A stretch of DNA of 60,000 nt from Providencia vermicola (GCF_010748935.1 NZ_CP048796.1:1-60000); one strand, 5' to 3'; shown: positions 38,118 to 52,148, counted from the stretch's first letter. Notes: a model not told the origin generated them from the sequence alone. A program made the numbers and translations.

Positions 38118-38543
38118 TTACATCAGCTTTTTAGTTAACTCGATAACTCGAAGTTTCGCTATTGCTTTCGCAAGTTCTGCCGATGCCTGAGCATAATCAA
38201 CATCACCGTGAGCTTTACGGACATGTTCTTCCGCTCTGCGTTTAGATTCCAGCGCACGCGCCTCATCTAAATCTTTACCACGGATAGCTGTATCAGCCAG
38301 CACGATAACGCCATTTGGTTGAACTTCTAAAATACCTCCGGAGAGGTAAATTAACTCTTCTTCACCAAACTGCTTAGTAATACGTACCATGCCCGGTTTT
38401 ATGGCAGTCAGCAGTGGGGTGTGCTGTGGGTAAATACCCAGTTCACCTTCACTACCTGTCACCTGAATTTTTTGTACCAGTCCGTCAAACATCTGTTTTT
38501 CAGCACTGACAACTGTCAGGTGGTATGTCATTGCAGCTACCAT
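38118..38543 (-). CDS. atpC: F1 ATP synthase epsilon subunit
   Basis: Epsilon is part of the central stalk of F1 and regulates ATP hydrolysis through its movable C-terminal helices. The 141-residue product has the N-terminal beta sandwich ([28 protein letters not shown]) and a C-terminal helical hairpin. The start at 38543 (MVAAMTYHL) has GGGAGG 5 bases upstream and adds two residues relative to the E. coli form. It is the last gene of the operon, 21 bases after atpD, and is followed by the operon terminator. Confidence 0.98.
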   Translation of the reverse strand: MVAAMTYHLTVVSAEKQMFDGLVQKIQVTGSEGELGIYPQHTPLLTAIKPGMVRITKQFGEEELIYLSGGILEVQPNGVIVLADTAIRGKDLDEARALESKRRAEEHVRKAHGDVDYAQASAELAKAIAKLRVIELTKKLM

Positions 38544-38564
38544 ATCAACCTCCCGTCAGCCAGA

Positions 38565-39974
<1,410 letters not shown>

Positions 39975-39981
39975 CTAGCTG

Positions 39982-40845
39982 TTAAACCGCGGCAGCACCC
40001 GAAACAATTTCGGTAAGCTCCTGAGTAATGCTGGCCTGACGAGCTTTGTTGTAAACCAACTGCAACTCTTTGATCAGGTTTCCACCATTATCGGTAGCTG
40101 CTTTCATTGCTACCATTCGTGCGGCCTGCTCACTAGCCAGGTTTTCAACGACGCCCTGATAAACCTGCGACTCGATATAACGACGCAGCAGGGTATCCAG
40201 CAACGCCTTAGGATCGGGTTCATATAAATAATCCCAAGATTTTTTCTTCAAGGTTTCATCATTACTTTCAGGTAATGGAAGAAGTTGAAGAATAGTTGGC
40301 TCCTGAGACATTGTATTGATGAACTTATTGGTCACCACATACAGTTTATCCAAACGCCCTTCATCATAGGCTTGTAGCATAGAGTTAACTGGACCGATCA
40401 AATCAGAAAGCGTTGGGTTATCCCCCATTCCTGTAACCTGAGTGACGACATTGCCGCCGACAGATCCAAAGAATGAAACTGCTTTAGAACCGATCAAAGC
40501 CAAATCAACTTGAACGCCTTTTTCAGACCATGTTTTCATGTCTGATAGTAGTTTTTTGAACAGGTTAATGTTCAAACCACCACACAAACCACGGTCTGTA
40601 GAAACAACCAAATACCCAACACGCTTAACTTCACGCTCTTCAAGGTATGGGTGTTTATATTCCAGATTACCTAACGCAAGGTGACCAATCACACTGCGCA
40701 TAGTTTCTGCATAAGGACGGCTGGCCGCCATGCGTTCCTGCGTTTTACGCATTTTGGACGCCGCGACCATTTCCATCGCTTTAGTGATCTTCTGCGTGTT
40801 TTGCACGCTGGCGATCTTGGAACGTATCTCTTTTGCGCCGGCCAT
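39982..40845 (-). CDS. atpG: F1 ATP synthase gamma subunit
   Basis: Gamma forms the rotor shaft coupling proton flow to catalysis. The 287-residue product has the conserved terminal helices that make the coiled-coil shaft ([20 protein letters not shown] at the start and [20 protein letters not shown] near the end). It has the central [10 protein letters not shown] motif. It sits 55 bases downstream of atpA and 34 bases upstream of atpD. Confidence 0.99.
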   Translation of the reverse strand: MAGAKEIRSKIASVQNTQKITKAMEMVAASKMRKTQERMAASRPYAETMRSVIGHLALGNLEYKHPYLEEREVKRVGYLVVSTDRGLCGGLNINLFKKLLSDMKTWSEKGVQVDLALIGSKAVSFFGSVGGNVVTQVTGMGDNPTLSDLIGPVNSMLQAYDEGRLDKLYVVTNKFINTMSQEPTILQLLPLPESNDETLKKKSWDYLYEPDPKALLDTLLRRYIESQVYQGVVENLASEQAARMVAMKAATDNGGNLIKELQLVYNKARQASITQELTEIVSGAAAV

Positions 40846-40900
40846 TTCTGCTTCTCCTTATTAACCAGACGGCCCATTAAAATTCACGGGCCGAATAGTA

Positions 40901-42442
40901 TTACCAGGACTGAGTTGCTTTAAATGATTCGAGCAGTTGTTTCAACTTACTTTCGATATCATCGTTATAGTTACCCGCCGGGCCGATTTGATTCATAAGG
41001 TCAGCATGCTCGCGCAATGCATAAGAAACTAATGCAGCTTCAAATGCACCAATTTTCGCTAACTCAACATCTTCCAAATATCCACGTTCTGCCGCAAACA
41101 GAGACAGTGCCTGCTCTGCAACTGACATTGGTGCATATTGTTTCTGTTTCAGCAATTCAGTTACTTTCTGACCATGGCTCAACTGCTTACGCGTAGCGTC
41201 ATCAAGGTCTGAAGCAAACTGGGAGAATGCTGCCAGTTCACGATACTGAGCGAGTGCTGTACGGATACCACCAGACAGTTTCTTGATAATTTTTGTCTGA
41301 GCAGCACCACCAACACGCGAGACTGAAATACCTGGGTTAACCGCTGGACGAATACCAGAGTTAAACAGGTTAGATTCCAGGAAGATCTGACCATCTGTAA
41401 TTGAAATTACGTTAGTCGGAACGAATGCAGAAACGTCACCAGCCTGAGTTTCAATGATAGGCAACGCTGTCAATGAACCCGTTTTACCTTTAACTTCGCC
41501 TTTTGTGAAGTTTTCAACATACTCAGCGTTAACACGAGCAGCACGCTCCAGCAAACGTGAATGCAGATAGAAAACATCACCAGGGTAAGCTTCACGTCCA
41601 GGTGGACGACGTAGCAACAGAGAAATCTGACGATACGCAACGGCTTGTTTAGACAGGTCATCATAAACAATCAGTGCATCTTCACCACGGTCACGGAAGT
41701 ATTCACCCATCGCACAACCAGAGTATGGTGCTAAATATTGCAGAGCAGCTGATTCAGATGCCGTTGCAACAACAACGATGGTATTTGCCAGTGCGCCATG
41801 TTCTTCTAGTTTACGAACAACGTTAGAAATCGTTGACGCTTTCTGACCGATAGCGACGTAAACACATTTGATGCCTGAGTCGCGTTGGTTGATGATTGCA
41901 TCGATTGCCAAAGCAGTTTTACCTGTTTGACGGTCACCGATAACAAGCTCACGCTGACCACGACCGATAGGAATCATCGCATCGACTGATTTATAACCAG
42001 TTTGTACAGGCTGATCAACCGATTGACGGTCGATAACACCTGGAGCAATGACTTCTACAGGAGAGAAACCATCGTGCTCAACAGGGCCTTTACCATCAAT
42101 AGGCTCACCCAGTGTATTCACTACACGTCCTAGCAGGCCACGGCCAACTGGAACTTCAAGAATACGACCAGTACATTTTACTTTCATGCCTTCTGCTAAA
42201 TCAGCATAAGGACCCATTACAACAGCACCAACGGAGTCGCGCTCCAAGTTCAATGCAATTGCATAACGGTTGCCAGGCAGTGCGATCATTTCACCCTGCA
42301 TGACTTCGGCTAAACCGTGAATACGAATGATACCGTCACTAACGGATACAATCGTACCTTCGTTGTGAGCTTCACTCACAACATCGAACTGAGCAATACG
42401 CTGTTTGATCAGTTCGCTGATTTCGGTGGAATTCAGTTGCAT
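40901..42442 (-). CDS. atpA: F1 ATP synthase alpha subunit
   Basis: Alpha alternates with beta in the F1 ring and holds non-catalytic nucleotide sites. The 513 residues equal E. coli AtpA. The P loop GDRQTGKT is near 169-176 and the family signature [14 protein letters not shown] near 365-378 includes the arginine finger. It follows atpH after 14 bases, consistent with translational linkage. Confidence 0.99.
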   Translation of the reverse strand: MQLNSTEISELIKQRIAQFDVVSEAHNEGTIVSVSDGIIRIHGLAEVMQGEMIALPGNRYAIALNLERDSVGAVVMGPYADLAEGMKVKCTGRILEVPVGRGLLGRVVNTLGEPIDGKGPVEHDGFSPVEVIAPGVIDRQSVDQPVQTGYKSVDAMIPIGRGQRELVIGDRQTGKTALAIDAIINQRDSGIKCVYVAIGQKASTISNVVRKLEEHGALANTIVVVATASESAALQYLAPYSGCAMGEYFRDRGEDALIVYDDLSKQAVAYRQISLLLRRPPGREAYPGDVFYLHSRLLERAARVNAEYVENFTKGEVKGKTGSLTALPIIETQAGDVSAFVPTNVISITDGQIFLESNLFNSGIRPAVNPGISVSRVGGAAQTKIIKKLSGGIRTALAQYRELAAFSQFASDLDDATRKQLSHGQKVTELLKQKQYAPMSVAEQALSLFAAERGYLEDVELAKIGAFEAALVSYALREHADLMNQIGPAGNYNDDIESKLKQLLESFKATQSW

Positions 42443-42456
42443 ATGCTCCAGTCCCC

Positions 42457-42990
42457 TTAAGACTGCAAGACGTCAGTTAAACGCTCTAAGCGACCGCGGA
42501 CACTCCCGTCAATAACGAGGTCTCCAGCACGAATAATCACTCCAGCAATAACAGACTTATCAATTTTGCAATTCAGCTTAACTTTGCGTGACAGACGTTT
42601 TTCCATCGCTGCAGAAATTTTGGCTAACTGCTGTTCATTCAGTTCGTTGGCAGAAATTACATCAACTTCAATCGTTGATTCCATGGTATCACGCAATTGG
42701 ATAAATTGAGTTAATACTTCTGGTAGCGTACTTAGACGCCCGTTTTCAGCCATAATACGAATCAGATTTTGAACATGCTCGTCAATTTCATCTCCACAAA
42801 CAGAGATAAACGTTTTTGCTAATCTTTCTGGCGCAATAGAACCAGAAAGTAGCTCACCAACCTGTTCATTGCGCGTCACCTCAGAGGTGAAGGCCAGCAT
42901 ATTTTGCCATTTTTCAACAGACTGGTTTTCCACAGCAAAGTCAAAAGCTGCTTTGGCGTAGGGGCGAGCTACAGTAGCGATTTCAGACAT
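42457..42990 (-). CDS. atpH: F1 ATP synthase delta subunit
   Basis: Delta is the peripheral-stalk cap that joins the top of F1 to the b dimer. The 177 residues equal E. coli AtpH. It has the N-terminal six-helix bundle ([17 protein letters not shown]) and the C-terminal [22 protein letters not shown] segment. It lies 12 bases after atpF and 14 bases before atpA. Confidence 0.98.
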   Translation of the reverse strand: MSEIATVARPYAKAAFDFAVENQSVEKWQNMLAFTSEVTRNEQVGELLSGSIAPERLAKTFISVCGDEIDEHVQNLIRIMAENGRLSTLPEVLTQFIQLRDTMESTIEVDVISANELNEQQLAKISAAMEKRLSRKVKLNCKIDKSVIAGVIIRAGDLVIDGSVRGRLERLTDVLQS

Positions 42991-43002
42991 GCCCCTCCCT
43001 CC

Positions 43003-43473
43003 TTACAGTTCAGCGACTAGTTTATCAACGATGTCGCTGTTAGCAGCTTCATCCACGGAACGTTCAATGATCTTCTCGGCACCTGCGACAGCAAGCATCG
43101 CAACCTGTTTACGTAGCTCTTCACGTGCACGTTTGCGCTCAGCATCAATTTCTGCTTGAGCTTGTGCGACGATTTTTGCACGTTCTGTTTCAGCTTCTGC
43201 TTTGGCTTCTTCAATCATCTGGCTGCGTTGTTTATTCGCTTGTTCGATGATGACCTGAGCTTCTGCTTTTGCTTTTTTCAGTCGGTCGGTTGCGTCGGTT
43301 TGCGCCAGTTCCAGGTTCTTTTTAGCACGTTCTGCGGAAGATAAACCGTCAGCAATTTCTTTTTGACGTTTTTCTATGGCCGCCATAATCGGTGGCCATA
43401 CATACTTCATACAGAACCAAACAAACAGGACAAACGCGATAGCCTGGCCGAGGATTGTTGCATTTAGATTCAC
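43003..43473 (-). CDS. atpF: Fo ATP synthase subunit b
   Basis: Two copies of b form the peripheral stator. I chose the GTG at 43473 (read as [14 protein letters not shown]), 7 bases after AGAGGT; this gives 156 residues and the same start type as E. coli. A TTG two codons upstream is less likely. One N-terminal membrane helix (about 5-26) is followed by a long charged helix ([18 protein letters not shown] onward) that dimerises. It is 56 bases after atpE. Confidence 0.97.
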   Translation of the reverse strand: MNLNATILGQAIAFVLFVWFCMKYVWPPIMAAIEKRQKEIADGLSSAERAKKNLELAQTDATDRLKKAKAEAQVIIEQANKQRSQMIEEAKAEAETERAKIVAQAQAEIDAERKRAREELRKQVAMLAVAGAEKIIERSVDEAANSDIVDKLVAEL

Positions 43474-43529
43474 AGACAATACCTCTTGTTAATTAATAAG
43501 TTAACGTTCTAAGTGTTCTGTAACTAAAG

Positions 43530-43787
<258 letters not shown>

Positions 43788-43814
43788 TCAGTTAAGACAA
43801 TATTGATAGTTAAA

Positions 43815-44666
<852 letters not shown>

Positions 44667-45044
44667 TTACCGCCTTAAAACGGCTGGTGCAACAATCTGA
44701 ACAATTAGCACCGCTAAATAGGTCAAACCCAGTGGTGTCAATGACGCTTTAAACACACCGAAAGCAATGACTAACACAGTAATGGTTGTTACAACCTTTA
44801 GCCCTGCTCCTAATGCAAAGAACCAGGCAATGCGGACAGGTTCATCCTCTTCTTTTGCTTTCTGAAAATGGGCTAGCAGCATAAATACGATATTAGGTAA
44901 CCAGCATGCTAAACCACCCGCAAGAGCAGAGGCCCCCCATTCTATACTATTTGCACAGAAAGCCCCACTGAGGATCACAAAAGTTATTAGCTGAAATGAC
45001 AACTGCTTTACTGCATGCTTGTTGTCGTAAAGGGATACAGACAT
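44667..45044 (-). CDS. atpI: ATP synthase assembly protein AtpI
   Basis: AtpI is a small membrane protein that assists c-ring assembly. The 125 residues form four helices, close to the 126 of E. coli AtpI, and share MSVSLYDN at the start, GGLACWLPN in the middle and VQIVAPAVLRR at the end. It is the first gene of the atp operon; the operon promoter must lie in the 600-base gap upstream. Confidence 0.93.
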   Translation of the reverse strand: MSVSLYDNKHAVKQLSFQLITFVILSGAFCANSIEWGASALAGGLACWLPNIVFMLLAHFQKAKEEDEPVRIAWFFALGAGLKVVTTITVLVIAFGVFKASLTPLGLTYLAVLIVQIVAPAVLRR

Positions 45045-45566
45045 AACTTTTTGTACTCCCAGCTGTTCTCAGCCTCAGAAACGCTAAGTGTTGTATAAAA
45101 CTGTCTTTGCTTAAATGTGTCAAGAGACAAAAACGAGCAAATTATACGGGCAGGCGAAATGAATTCAATCAGTAAGTAGCGAAAAGGTGAATAAATATTT
45201 AATTTTTTCGAGATAGCGCAGAAATGTGGCAATAATAATTAATAAATAGTTAATGACTCGACAATCAAAAACATTTTTCTGTGATACAAATCACATTTCA
45301 TGTTAGTTACATTATTAACGAGGTCAAGGTTTCTAATTAAGAAAAAAAAGATTTAAGCTTTAAATCAAATAATTAAAAACGTTATTTTTCAATCGAAAAA
45401 AAGATGTAATAAATCAAATATTTCATTATTAATGATCTTAAACATCCAAGTGATTTATCTAAAATCTCTGTTTAGCGATATTTTTTAATGTCTAATGTGT
45501 ATTTTTGATAGTTATTCGTTATTACCGTGTAAAAGTAACGTAAAATCCGAATTGGTAAAATCCCCC
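45045..45566. promoter_or_regulatory. atp operon upstream region with a consensus CRP site
   Basis: This AT-rich non-coding stretch lies upstream of atpI. It contains TGTGA-TACAAA-TCACA at 45280-45295, a perfect CRP core and a palindrome, about 236-251 bases from the atpI start. The same bases give an 8 of 10 match to an FNR site. The promoter itself was not assigned with confidence. Confidence 0.6.
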
Positions 45567-45607
45567 TAAAAATAAAAATAGCAGTAACATTGTAAATGTG
45601 ACTGCTA
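45567..45607 (-). terminator. Terminator of mnmG-rsmG
   Basis: On the minus strand TAGCAGT pairs with ACTGCTA and ACATT with AATGT across one mismatch and a three-base loop, followed by TTTTTATTTTT. It begins 40 bases after the rsmG stop and separates it from the atp operon. Confidence 0.9.
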
Positions 45608-45646
45608 AAGCTCTAAAAGATAAAATTTAATTGATAAAAAGCAACT

Positions 45647-46270
45647 TTATTTTAAAGATAAAATCACTAAATGACGTTGCTCATCAAGATCAGGGACTTT
45701 CAACTCAGTGATAGAGTCAATGGAAAATGGGTTAGGTAGGTCAGAAAGTTCATCCTCACGCACGACACCTTTCAATGCATAAAACTTCCCAGACGACTTA
45801 GGAAGATGGTGACACCAGTTCAACATATCGCTTAAAGAAGCAAATGCGCGGCTAATCACACCATCAAAACCGATTTCGGGTTGATACTCTTCGACACGAA
45901 ATTGCACTGGCTCAATATTACTTAGCCCTAACTCATGTTGAACCTGTTTCAGGAAGCGAACTCGCTTCCCTAGGCTGTCAAGTAACACAAAATGTGAGTC
46001 AGGACGAACAATCGCAAGAGGAACTCCCGGTAAACCGGGTCCAGTTCCAACATCAATAAATGATGTCCCCTTTAGCTGACCGTTCACCACTATGCTATCC
46101 ATAATGTGGCGAATAAGCATTTGTTGAGGATCACGAACAGAAGTCAGGTTATATGCCTTATTCCATTTATTAAGTAATTCCACATACCCAACTAACTGTT
46201 GTTTTTGTTTCTCCGTTAATTCGATATTCGCAAGTGTCGATAAACGCGTTAGGTGCGCTAATAAACTCAT
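45647..46270 (-). CDS. rsmG: 16S rRNA m7G527 methyltransferase
   Basis: RsmG (GidB) methylates N7 of G527 in 16S rRNA using S-adenosylmethionine; its loss gives low-level streptomycin resistance. The 207 residues equal E. coli RsmG. The AdoMet site [16 protein letters not shown] is at about 70-85, and RAFASL and YALKG follow. It starts 2 bases after the mnmG stop, so it is cotranscribed with it, and a terminator follows. Confidence 0.98.
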   Translation of the reverse strand: MSLLAHLTRLSTLANIELTEKQKQQLVGYVELLNKWNKAYNLTSVRDPQQMLIRHIMDSIVVNGQLKGTSFIDVGTGPGLPGVPLAIVRPDSHFVLLDSLGKRVRFLKQVQHELGLSNIEPVQFRVEEYQPEIGFDGVISRAFASLSDMLNWCHHLPKSSGKFYALKGVVREDELSDLPNPFSIDSITELKVPDLDEQRHLVILSLK

Positions 46271-46272
46271 TT

Positions 46273-48162
46273 TTAAGCACTCCTACGTAGCATGCCTTGC
46301 TTTTTCAACCAAACAAGCAAAATGGAAATAGCCGCTGGGGTAATTCCTGAGATACGTGAAGCTTGGCCAATTGAAGTTGGTTTATGATCATTCAATTTTG
46401 CCATCACTTCATTTGACAGCCCTTTCACTTGCTTATAATCAAGGTCGACAGGGAGTAATGTATTTTCATTACGTAATTGTCGTTCTATCTCTTCTTGCTG
46501 ACGAGCGATATAACCTTCATATTTAACTTGTATTTCAACTTGATCAGCAGCTTGAGGATCTGTGATCCCCGGCGCAAAACGGCTCAGTGACGTCAATAAT
46601 TGGTAATCCATTTCTGGACGACGCAGTAAATCTTCACCATTGGCTTCTTTAGAAAGTGGTACTGACAATATTTGGTCTATTTCATCATGGCCTTCTGCTT
46701 TAGGATGAACCCAAATGTCTCTCAAGCGCTGACGCTCTTTTTCAATCAATTCCACTTTGTTATTAAAGTGAGCCCAACGTACATCATCAACGAGGCCTAA
46801 TTCACGACCTTTTTCGGTTAAGCGAAGATCCGCGTTATCTTCACGTAGCATTAATCGATATTCTGCACGGGAAGTAAACATACGGTATGGTTCTTTGGTA
46901 CCTAACGTACAAAGATCATCAACCAACACGCCCATATAAGCCTGATCGCGACGAGGGAACCAGCCTTCTCGATCAAAGGCATATTGAGCAGCATTCAGTC
47001 CAGCGAGTAAGCCTTGTGCTCCCGCTTCTTCATACCCAGTTGTACCATTGATCTGGCCAGCGAAAAATAAGCCATTAATAAACTTGCTTTCAAGGGTTTG
47101 TTTGAGATCTCGAGGGTCAAAGAAATCATATTCGATAGCATAACCTGGACGTATGATCCTCGCGTTTTCCATTCCTTTCATTGAGTGAACTATTTGCATT
47201 TGCACATCAAATGGAAGGCTGGTGGAGATACCATTTGGGTATATCTCATTACTTGTTAATCCTTCAGGCTCTAAAAAGATTTGGTGTGCATTGCGATCAG
47301 CAAAGCGCATCACTTTATCTTCGATAGAAGGACAATAACGAGGACCGATCCCTTCAATGATCCCTGCATACATAGGACTACGATCAAGGTTATTTCTGAT
47401 CACATTATGCGTTTTTTCATTGGTATGAGTGATATAACAGGGTACCTGCTGTGGATGTTGATCTTGTGATCCTAAAAAGGAGAAAACAGGCATGGGATCA
47501 TCACCAAGTTGCTGAGCTAATTGGCTAAAGTCAATTGTTCTAGCATCTATTCTCGGTGGGGTACCTGTTTTTAAGCGATTGACCCGTAAAGGCAGTTCTC
47601 TTAAACGCTGTGAAAGAGAAATAGAAGGTGGATCACCTGCTCGGCCACCGCTGTAGTTTTCTAAACCAATATGGATTTTTCCATCAAGGAAAGTTCCAAC
47701 GGTTAGTACAACGGCTTTAGCTTTAAATTTTAGCCCCATACGGGTAATAGCACCCGTTACCGTATTGTTTTCAACAATTAAATCTTCAACAGGTTGTTGG
47801 AAGATCATTAAGTTAGGCTGGTTTTCTAAAGCGGTTCTGACGGCTTGACGATAAAGTACTCGGTCTGCTTGTGCACGTGTTGCACGAACAGCAGGTCCTT
47901 TACTGGCATTCAACGTTCTAAATTGAATACCCGCTTTGTCAGTTGCAGTGGCCATTAAGCCACCAAGGGCATCGATCTCTTTAACCAGATGTCCCTTACC
48001 GATCCCACCGATGGCTGGGTTGCAGGACATCTGGCCCAAAGTATCAATATTGTGAGTCAGTAATAGGGTTTGACGCCCCATACGTGCAGCTGCCATTGCT
48101 GCTTCAGTACCGGCATGACCACCACCAATTACGATGACGTCAAATTGCTCTGGATAAAACAT
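46273..48162 (-). CDS. mnmG: tRNA uridine 5-carboxymethylaminomethyl modification enzyme MnmG
   Basis: MnmG (GidA) works with MnmE to modify the wobble uridine of several tRNAs. The 629 residues equal E. coli MnmG. The FAD-binding [10 protein letters not shown] motif is at 13-22, the [21 protein letters not shown] block follows, and the family-specific cysteine is in PPCYI-like segment [17 protein letters not shown] precedes the ATG. Its promoter lies at the left edge of oriC; in E. coli, transcription here influences initiation. Confidence 0.99.
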   Translation of the reverse strand: MFYPEQFDVIVIGGGHAGTEAAMAAARMGRQTLLLTHNIDTLGQMSCNPAIGGIGKGHLVKEIDALGGLMATATDKAGIQFRTLNASKGPAVRATRAQADRVLYRQAVRTALENQPNLMIFQQPVEDLIVENNTVTGAITRMGLKFKAKAVVLTVGTFLDGKIHIGLENYSGGRAGDPPSISLSQRLRELPLRVNRLKTGTPPRIDARTIDFSQLAQQLGDDPMPVFSFLGSQDQHPQQVPCYITHTNEKTHNVIRNNLDRSPMYAGIIEGIGPRYCPSIEDKVMRFADRNAHQIFLEPEGLTSNEIYPNGISTSLPFDVQMQIVHSMKGMENARIIRPGYAIEYDFFDPRDLKQTLESKFINGLFFAGQINGTTGYEEAGAQGLLAGLNAAQYAFDREGWFPRRDQAYMGVLVDDLCTLGTKEPYRMFTSRAEYRLMLREDNADLRLTEKGRELGLVDDVRWAHFNNKVELIEKERQRLRDIWVHPKAEGHDEIDQILSVPLSKEANGEDLLRRPEMDYQLLTSLSRFAPGITDPQAADQVEIQVKYEGYIARQQEEIERQLRNENTLLPVDLDYKQVKGLSNEVMAKLNDHKPTSIGQASRISGITPAAISILLVWLKKQGMLRRSA

Positions 48163-48240
48163 GTGTGAACCTTAACGTTAGAAAAATGCTGACTGTTGCA
48201 TTCGAGGAGAGAATTCTACTCAAGTTTTAAGGATAGACCA

Positions 48241-48540
48241 AGCTATGTTGATCCGAGCCTTATAATATAAAGATCTTTTTATTTAAAGATCTCTTTATTA
48301 GATCTTTTATTAGGATCATCAGTATCTGTGGATAACTGAATATTCACTATAAAGATCATAAAACTGTAAAGGATCATATACTGTGAATGATCCGTGATCC
48401 TTTTGCGTATAAGCTGGGATCTAAAAGGGTAGTTATACACAGCTCATGGCGACATTAAAACTTATACTCTGGATAACTACCGGTTAATACCGAGATCTTA
48501 CCAGAGTTATCCACATCTGATCGTTGTTATTTTGAACAAA
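48241..48540. other. oriC: Chromosomal replication origin oriC
   Basis: The region between mnmG and mioC is the E. coli-type origin. Three AT-rich 13-mers of the unwinding element are at 48272-48284 (GATCTTTTTATTT), 48288-48300 and 48301-48313. DnaA boxes: R1 TGTGGATAA at 48327-48335; R2 TTATACACA at 48433-48441; R3-like TCTGGATAA at 48468-48476; R4 TTATCCACA at 48507-48515. About a dozen GATC sites for Dam and SeqA are present. The stretch ACTGTGAATGATC near 48380 and GTATAAGCTGGGATC near 48407 are nearly unchanged from E. coli. Box positions were read directly; IHF and Fis sites were not assigned. Confidence 0.96.
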
Positions 48541-48981
48541 TCAGAGTTCGATCGCCCAAGTTTTAACCCATTCACCTGCTGGATCTTCAGGAATTTCATG
48601 TTGCTGAACATCAATTTCGAGTGGTTCGCCGATCCTTTTAGCACCATGATCGATTAATAAGGTGTTTAATTTATGAATTGCGCCACAAAAAGTGTCATAT
48701 TCAGAACTGCCAATTCCTACACTGCCAAATTGAACCTGACTGAGATCAGGCGATTGACTTTCTATTTGTTCAGCGAGAGGTTGAATATTTTCAGGAAGAT
48801 CACCCGCACCGTGCGTTGAACTCACCACCAGCCATAAACCTTCACGTGGTAGTGAATCTAGGTCTGGTCCATGTTGCACTTCGGTTTCATGGCCAAGTTC
48901 TTCTAAGATCTCTGCCATATGTTCTGCAACATACTCAGCACTCCCCATTGTGCTGCCGCTTATTAGGGTTACTTTTGTCAT
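48541..48981 (-). CDS. mioC: Flavodoxin-like protein MioC
   Basis: MioC is a small FMN-binding flavodoxin-like protein; the E. coli form supports biotin synthase in vitro. The 146 residues show the phosphate-binding SGSTMGSAEYVAEHMAE and the VSSTHGAGDLPENI loop near the flavin. It is transcribed toward oriC, and a DnaA box sits upstream of its start, as in E. coli, where DnaA represses it. It is on its own transcript. Confidence 0.95.
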   Translation of the reverse strand: MTKVTLISGSTMGSAEYVAEHMAEILEELGHETEVQHGPDLDSLPREGLWLVVSSTHGAGDLPENIQPLAEQIESQSPDLSQVQFGSVGIGSSEYDTFCGAIHKLNTLLIDHGAKRIGEPLEIDVQQHEIPEDPAGEWVKTWAIEL

Positions 48982-49042
48982 GGTGATTCCCGATCGCTAC
49001 ATTAGGGCGCTATTGTACGCTGTGAATGAGCTGGGATCTACC

Positions 49043-49051
49043 TGTGGATAA
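49043..49051 (-). promoter_or_regulatory. DnaA box upstream of mioC
   Basis: TGTGGATAA (TTATCCACA on the other strand) is a consensus DnaA box 62 bases before the mioC start, where DnaA binding could repress mioC transcription into oriC. Confidence 0.8.
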
Positions 49052-49072
49052 TGTGGTTATAGAAATTTTTTT

Positions 49073-49534
49073 TTATGGGCTAATTGTTCTCATGATCGGG
49101 TTCTGTAGCGAGATCAGTGTTTCTGTGGACTGAATTTCATCTATCGTTTGAATTTTGTTGATAAGTACGTCTTGGAGGGCATCAATCGATCGGCACATCA
49201 CTTTAATAAAAATGCTGTACTGCCCAGTCGTATAGTAGACCTCAACCACTTCTTCTAGGGCGTCTAATTTTTTGAGGGCGGTGTGATAATCTTTAGCACT
49301 TTTCAAAATAATGCCAATAAAGCAGCACACATCAAAACCGAGTTGTTTCGGGCTGATATCAATACGTGTTCCTGTAATGATTCCTGCCTGTTTCATTTTT
49401 TCTACACGCACATGAATTGTGCCTGGGCTGACAGAGAACTTTTTAGCCAGTTCTGCGTAAGCGGTACGTGCATTTCTCATTAATTCGTGAAGTATGTCAC
49501 GGTCGAGATTATCGATATGATAATTTTCAGGCAT
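49073..49534 (-). CDS. asnC: Asparagine-responsive regulator AsnC
   Basis: AsnC is an Lrp/AsnC-family regulator that activates asnA when asparagine is low and represses itself. The 153-residue protein has an N-terminal HTH (about 8-55; DRDILHELMRNARTAYAELAKK then SPGTIHVRVEKMKQAG, described in outline) and a C-terminal RAM ligand-binding domain. GGAGG lies 5 bases before the ATG. It is divergent from asnA with a 161-base gap, the standard arrangement. Confidence 0.97.
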   Translation of the reverse strand: MPENYHIDNLDRDILHELMRNARTAYAELAKKFSVSPGTIHVRVEKMKQAGIITGTRIDISPKQLGFDVCCFIGIILKSAKDYHTALKKLDALEEVVEVYYTTGQYSIFIKVMCRSIDALQDVLINKIQTIDEIQSTETLISLQNPIMRTISP

Positions 49535-49695
49535 TATTACCTCCTTAATTTAATGAATTCTTATTTTTATACCCATTTTTTTAGATAAAATAAATGTGAA
49601 AGTGTTTTTTTAATGAAGTATATTGAATTCCACCCCTGTTTTGTTGCTTAATCTACACATCGGCTAACGCAGCTAACAAATTATGGGTGAATACA

Positions 49696-50688
49696 ATGGA
49701 CAAATCATTTATCGAACAACAGCAACAAATCAGCTTTGTAAAATCTTATTTTTCACGTTTACTTGAAAAAGAACTTGGCTTGATTGAAGTTCAAGGTCCT
49801 ATCTTAAGTCGTTTAGGTGATGGTACTCAGGACAACTTGTCTGGCCATGAAAAAGCGGTTCAAGTAAAGGTAAAATCAATTCCGGATGCAACCTTTGAAG
49901 TGGTTCACTCCTTGGCAAAATGGAAGCGTAAGACATTAGGTCGATTCGATTTTAAGCCAGGCCAAGGTCTCTACACTCATATGAAAGCGTTACGTCCAGA
50001 TGAAGATCGCTTAACCCCAATTCACTCAGTCTATGTTGATCAGTGGGATTGGGAAAAAGTGATGGGTGATGAGGAACGTACTCTTCCTTATCTGAAGCAG
50101 ACAGTGGGTAAAATCTATCAGGCAATAAAACAAACAGAAGCCGCCATTAGTAGCGAATTTGGACTGGCACCGTTCCTGCCAGAACAAATTCACTTTATCC
50201 ACAGTGAAGAACTGCTACAACGTTATCCTGATTTAGATGCAAAAGGCCGTGAACGTGCAATTGCAAAAGAATTAGGTGCCGTTTTCCTTATCGGTATCGG
50301 TGGCAAACTTTCTAACGGTGAAGCGCATGATGTTCGTGCACCAGACTATGATGATTGGACAACCGAAAACGAAGAGGGTTATAAAGGCTTAAACGGTGAC
50401 ATCATTGTGTGGAACCCAGTGTTGCAAGACGCATTTGAAATCTCGTCAATGGGGATCCGTGTTAGCCCTGAGTGCCTGACTCGTCAGCTAAGCTTAACAG
50501 GCGATGAAAAGCGCATGGAGCTAGAATGGCACCAAGCATTAGTCGAAGGCAAAATGCCACAGACTATCGGCGGCGGTATTGGTCAGTCACGTTTAGTGAT
50601 GTTACTGCTCCAACGTCAGCACATTGGCCAAGTTCAATGTGGTGTTTGGTCTCCAGAAACTCGTGAATCTGTTGCGGGTATGCTGTAG
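49696..50688 (+). CDS. asnA: Aspartate-ammonia ligase (asparagine synthetase A)
   Basis: AsnA makes asparagine from aspartate, ammonia and ATP. I chose the ATG at 49696 ([19 protein letters not shown]), giving 330 residues as in E. coli; a GTG three codons upstream is weaker. It is a class II aminoacyl-tRNA-synthetase-like enzyme with [19 protein letters not shown] and GGGIGQSRL motifs. It is divergent from asnC, which controls it, and its stop codon abuts that of viaA with no spacer. Confidence 0.98.
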   Translation: MDKSFIEQQQQISFVKSYFSRLLEKELGLIEVQGPILSRLGDGTQDNLSGHEKAVQVKVKSIPDATFEVVHSLAKWKRKTLGRFDFKPGQGLYTHMKALRPDEDRLTPIHSVYVDQWDWEKVMGDEERTLPYLKQTVGKIYQAIKQTEAAISSEFGLAPFLPEQIHFIHSEELLQRYPDLDAKGRERAIAKELGAVFLIGIGGKLSNGEAHDVRAPDYDDWTTENEEGYKGLNGDIIVWNPVLQDAFEISSMGIRVSPECLTRQLSLTGDEKRMELEWHQALVEGKMPQTIGGGIGQSRLVMLLLQRQHIGQVQCGVWSPETRESVAGML

Positions 50689-52146
50689 TTAGCGACTAAA
50701 GCGGCGCAATAACCTGCTTTTTAATCCGGTATCAAAGCGCCAGATATGATCAAATATCTTCATGATGCCGGGTTTCCCATAATTTGAAACAGATACCGCA
50801 TGGAAGCGGTATTTCCCTGCCTTTTGTAGTGTTCTTATTTTTTGTATTAATTCGTCAGGTAAACGTTGCGCGACAAAGTCTGAAATAATCACAGTGTCAG
50901 CATCCATCCACGATGGTGATTCAAGTTGTTTGACGGTTTCTTGTAAGCAACTAGCCAAATCAGTTCCGCCACGAAATGTCTGATGCAAAAAGCGCATACA
51001 TTGTTCTAACCCGTCTGCGGAGACTAAGTCATAGTGAACGATTTCAGTAGAAAATAACATGATATGACATGAACGGTTATCCGCCAGCGCAATTTTTAAT
51101 AATGCGAGGCAAAAGGCTTTGGCACAACGTTCATTGATTCCCCCCATCGAACCTGACGTATCAATACAGACAATGAAAGGCCCTCTAGGCTGTTCTTCAT
51201 GATGATGATGAGTGATAGGGCGAAGTACTCGCCTTTCTTGCCAACTTTCCCCCTGTAATCGATAGGTCATTAACTGTTTTTCAAGCAACTTACGATAGAA
51301 TTCAAACTCAACGTCTTCTAACCCCAACATAGCTAATTCTGTGGGGAGTAAGCGTAAAATATCATCACTTTGATTAAGTCCGTTGACTTGCTCAGGTACC
51401 GTTTCTGGTACTTTTTCTAAGAGGGTCATCGGTTCGAGAAGTACGCTATTTTCAGGTAATGAACGCGCAGATTGGCTACGACCTAATAGTTGAGCTATTT
51501 TTTCCAATTCAGGCTGTTGGCGTAAAAAATCACTGTAGTGGTTCAATAACTTATCATTATAGACTGATGCGGTATTGAGCCCTTTGCTTAAATCCCATAG
51601 CCGGCCTGCTGCTCGTTCATTCTCACCGAGAATTTCTTCTAGATTACCACTTAGTGCAAGTCGCCTTTGTAATTCAGCTAATAATTGTTCTTTTTCTTGT
51701 TCTAACAACTCTTTATGTAATGTTGTGACTTGTAAGATTAAATTAATACGCCAACGCTGAATGAATAGGCTTTGTCTCGCACTATAATTATCAATTTTAC
51801 CCGTCGCTAGTTTGCGGGCTTCTGGATAAAAAGGTGAATCTAACTGCTCTAGTTTTGTGATTAAATCCGGTAATTGGTTAAAAAACAGCTCAGTTGCCTG
51901 ACCTAGAGCGCGTTGATACAGTTGAAACTCCTCAGCGAGTTGAGCTGGCACTAAGGCATCTTGCAGCTTTTGTTTAAGATCTTTTTTCCATTCCGATAAA
52001 TCTTTTAATAGTGCTTTCTTGAGCCGAGGATGTTTTTCAAAGAAAACGGCTAATTGCGGTGTGGCGAGAAGCGATATAATGATCTCTTCGATTAATTGGC
52101 TTTCATTAACTGAAAGCAATAGGTCTAGCGTGGCTAAACTCAGCAT
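50689..52146 (-). CDS. viaA: VWA-domain protein ViaA
   Basis: ViaA is the von Willebrand factor A partner of the MoxR-type ATPase RavA. The 485-residue protein has a helical N-terminal half and a C-terminal VWA domain with the metal site D329-T-S-G-S in [10 protein letters not shown]. It begins 2 bases after the ravA stop, so the pair is one operon. In E. coli RavA-ViaA acts on respiratory and membrane-linked targets and affects aminoglycoside entry. Confidence 0.95.
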   Translation of the reverse strand: MLSLATLDLLLSVNESQLIEEIIISLLATPQLAVFFEKHPRLKKALLKDLSEWKKDLKQKLQDALVPAQLAEEFQLYQRALGQATELFFNQLPDLITKLEQLDSPFYPEARKLATGKIDNYSARQSLFIQRWRINLILQVTTLHKELLEQEKEQLLAELQRRLALSGNLEEILGENERAAGRLWDLSKGLNTASVYNDKLLNHYSDFLRQQPELEKIAQLLGRSQSARSLPENSVLLEPMTLLEKVPETVPEQVNGLNQSDDILRLLPTELAMLGLEDVEFEFYRKLLEKQLMTYRLQGESWQERRVLRPITHHHHEEQPRGPFIVCIDTSGSMGGINERCAKAFCLALLKIALADNRSCHIMLFSTEIVHYDLVSADGLEQCMRFLHQTFRGGTDLASCLQETVKQLESPSWMDADTVIISDFVAQRLPDELIQKIRTLQKAGKYRFHAVSVSNYGKPGIMKIFDHIWRFDTGLKSRLLRRFSR

Positions 52147-52148
52147 GG

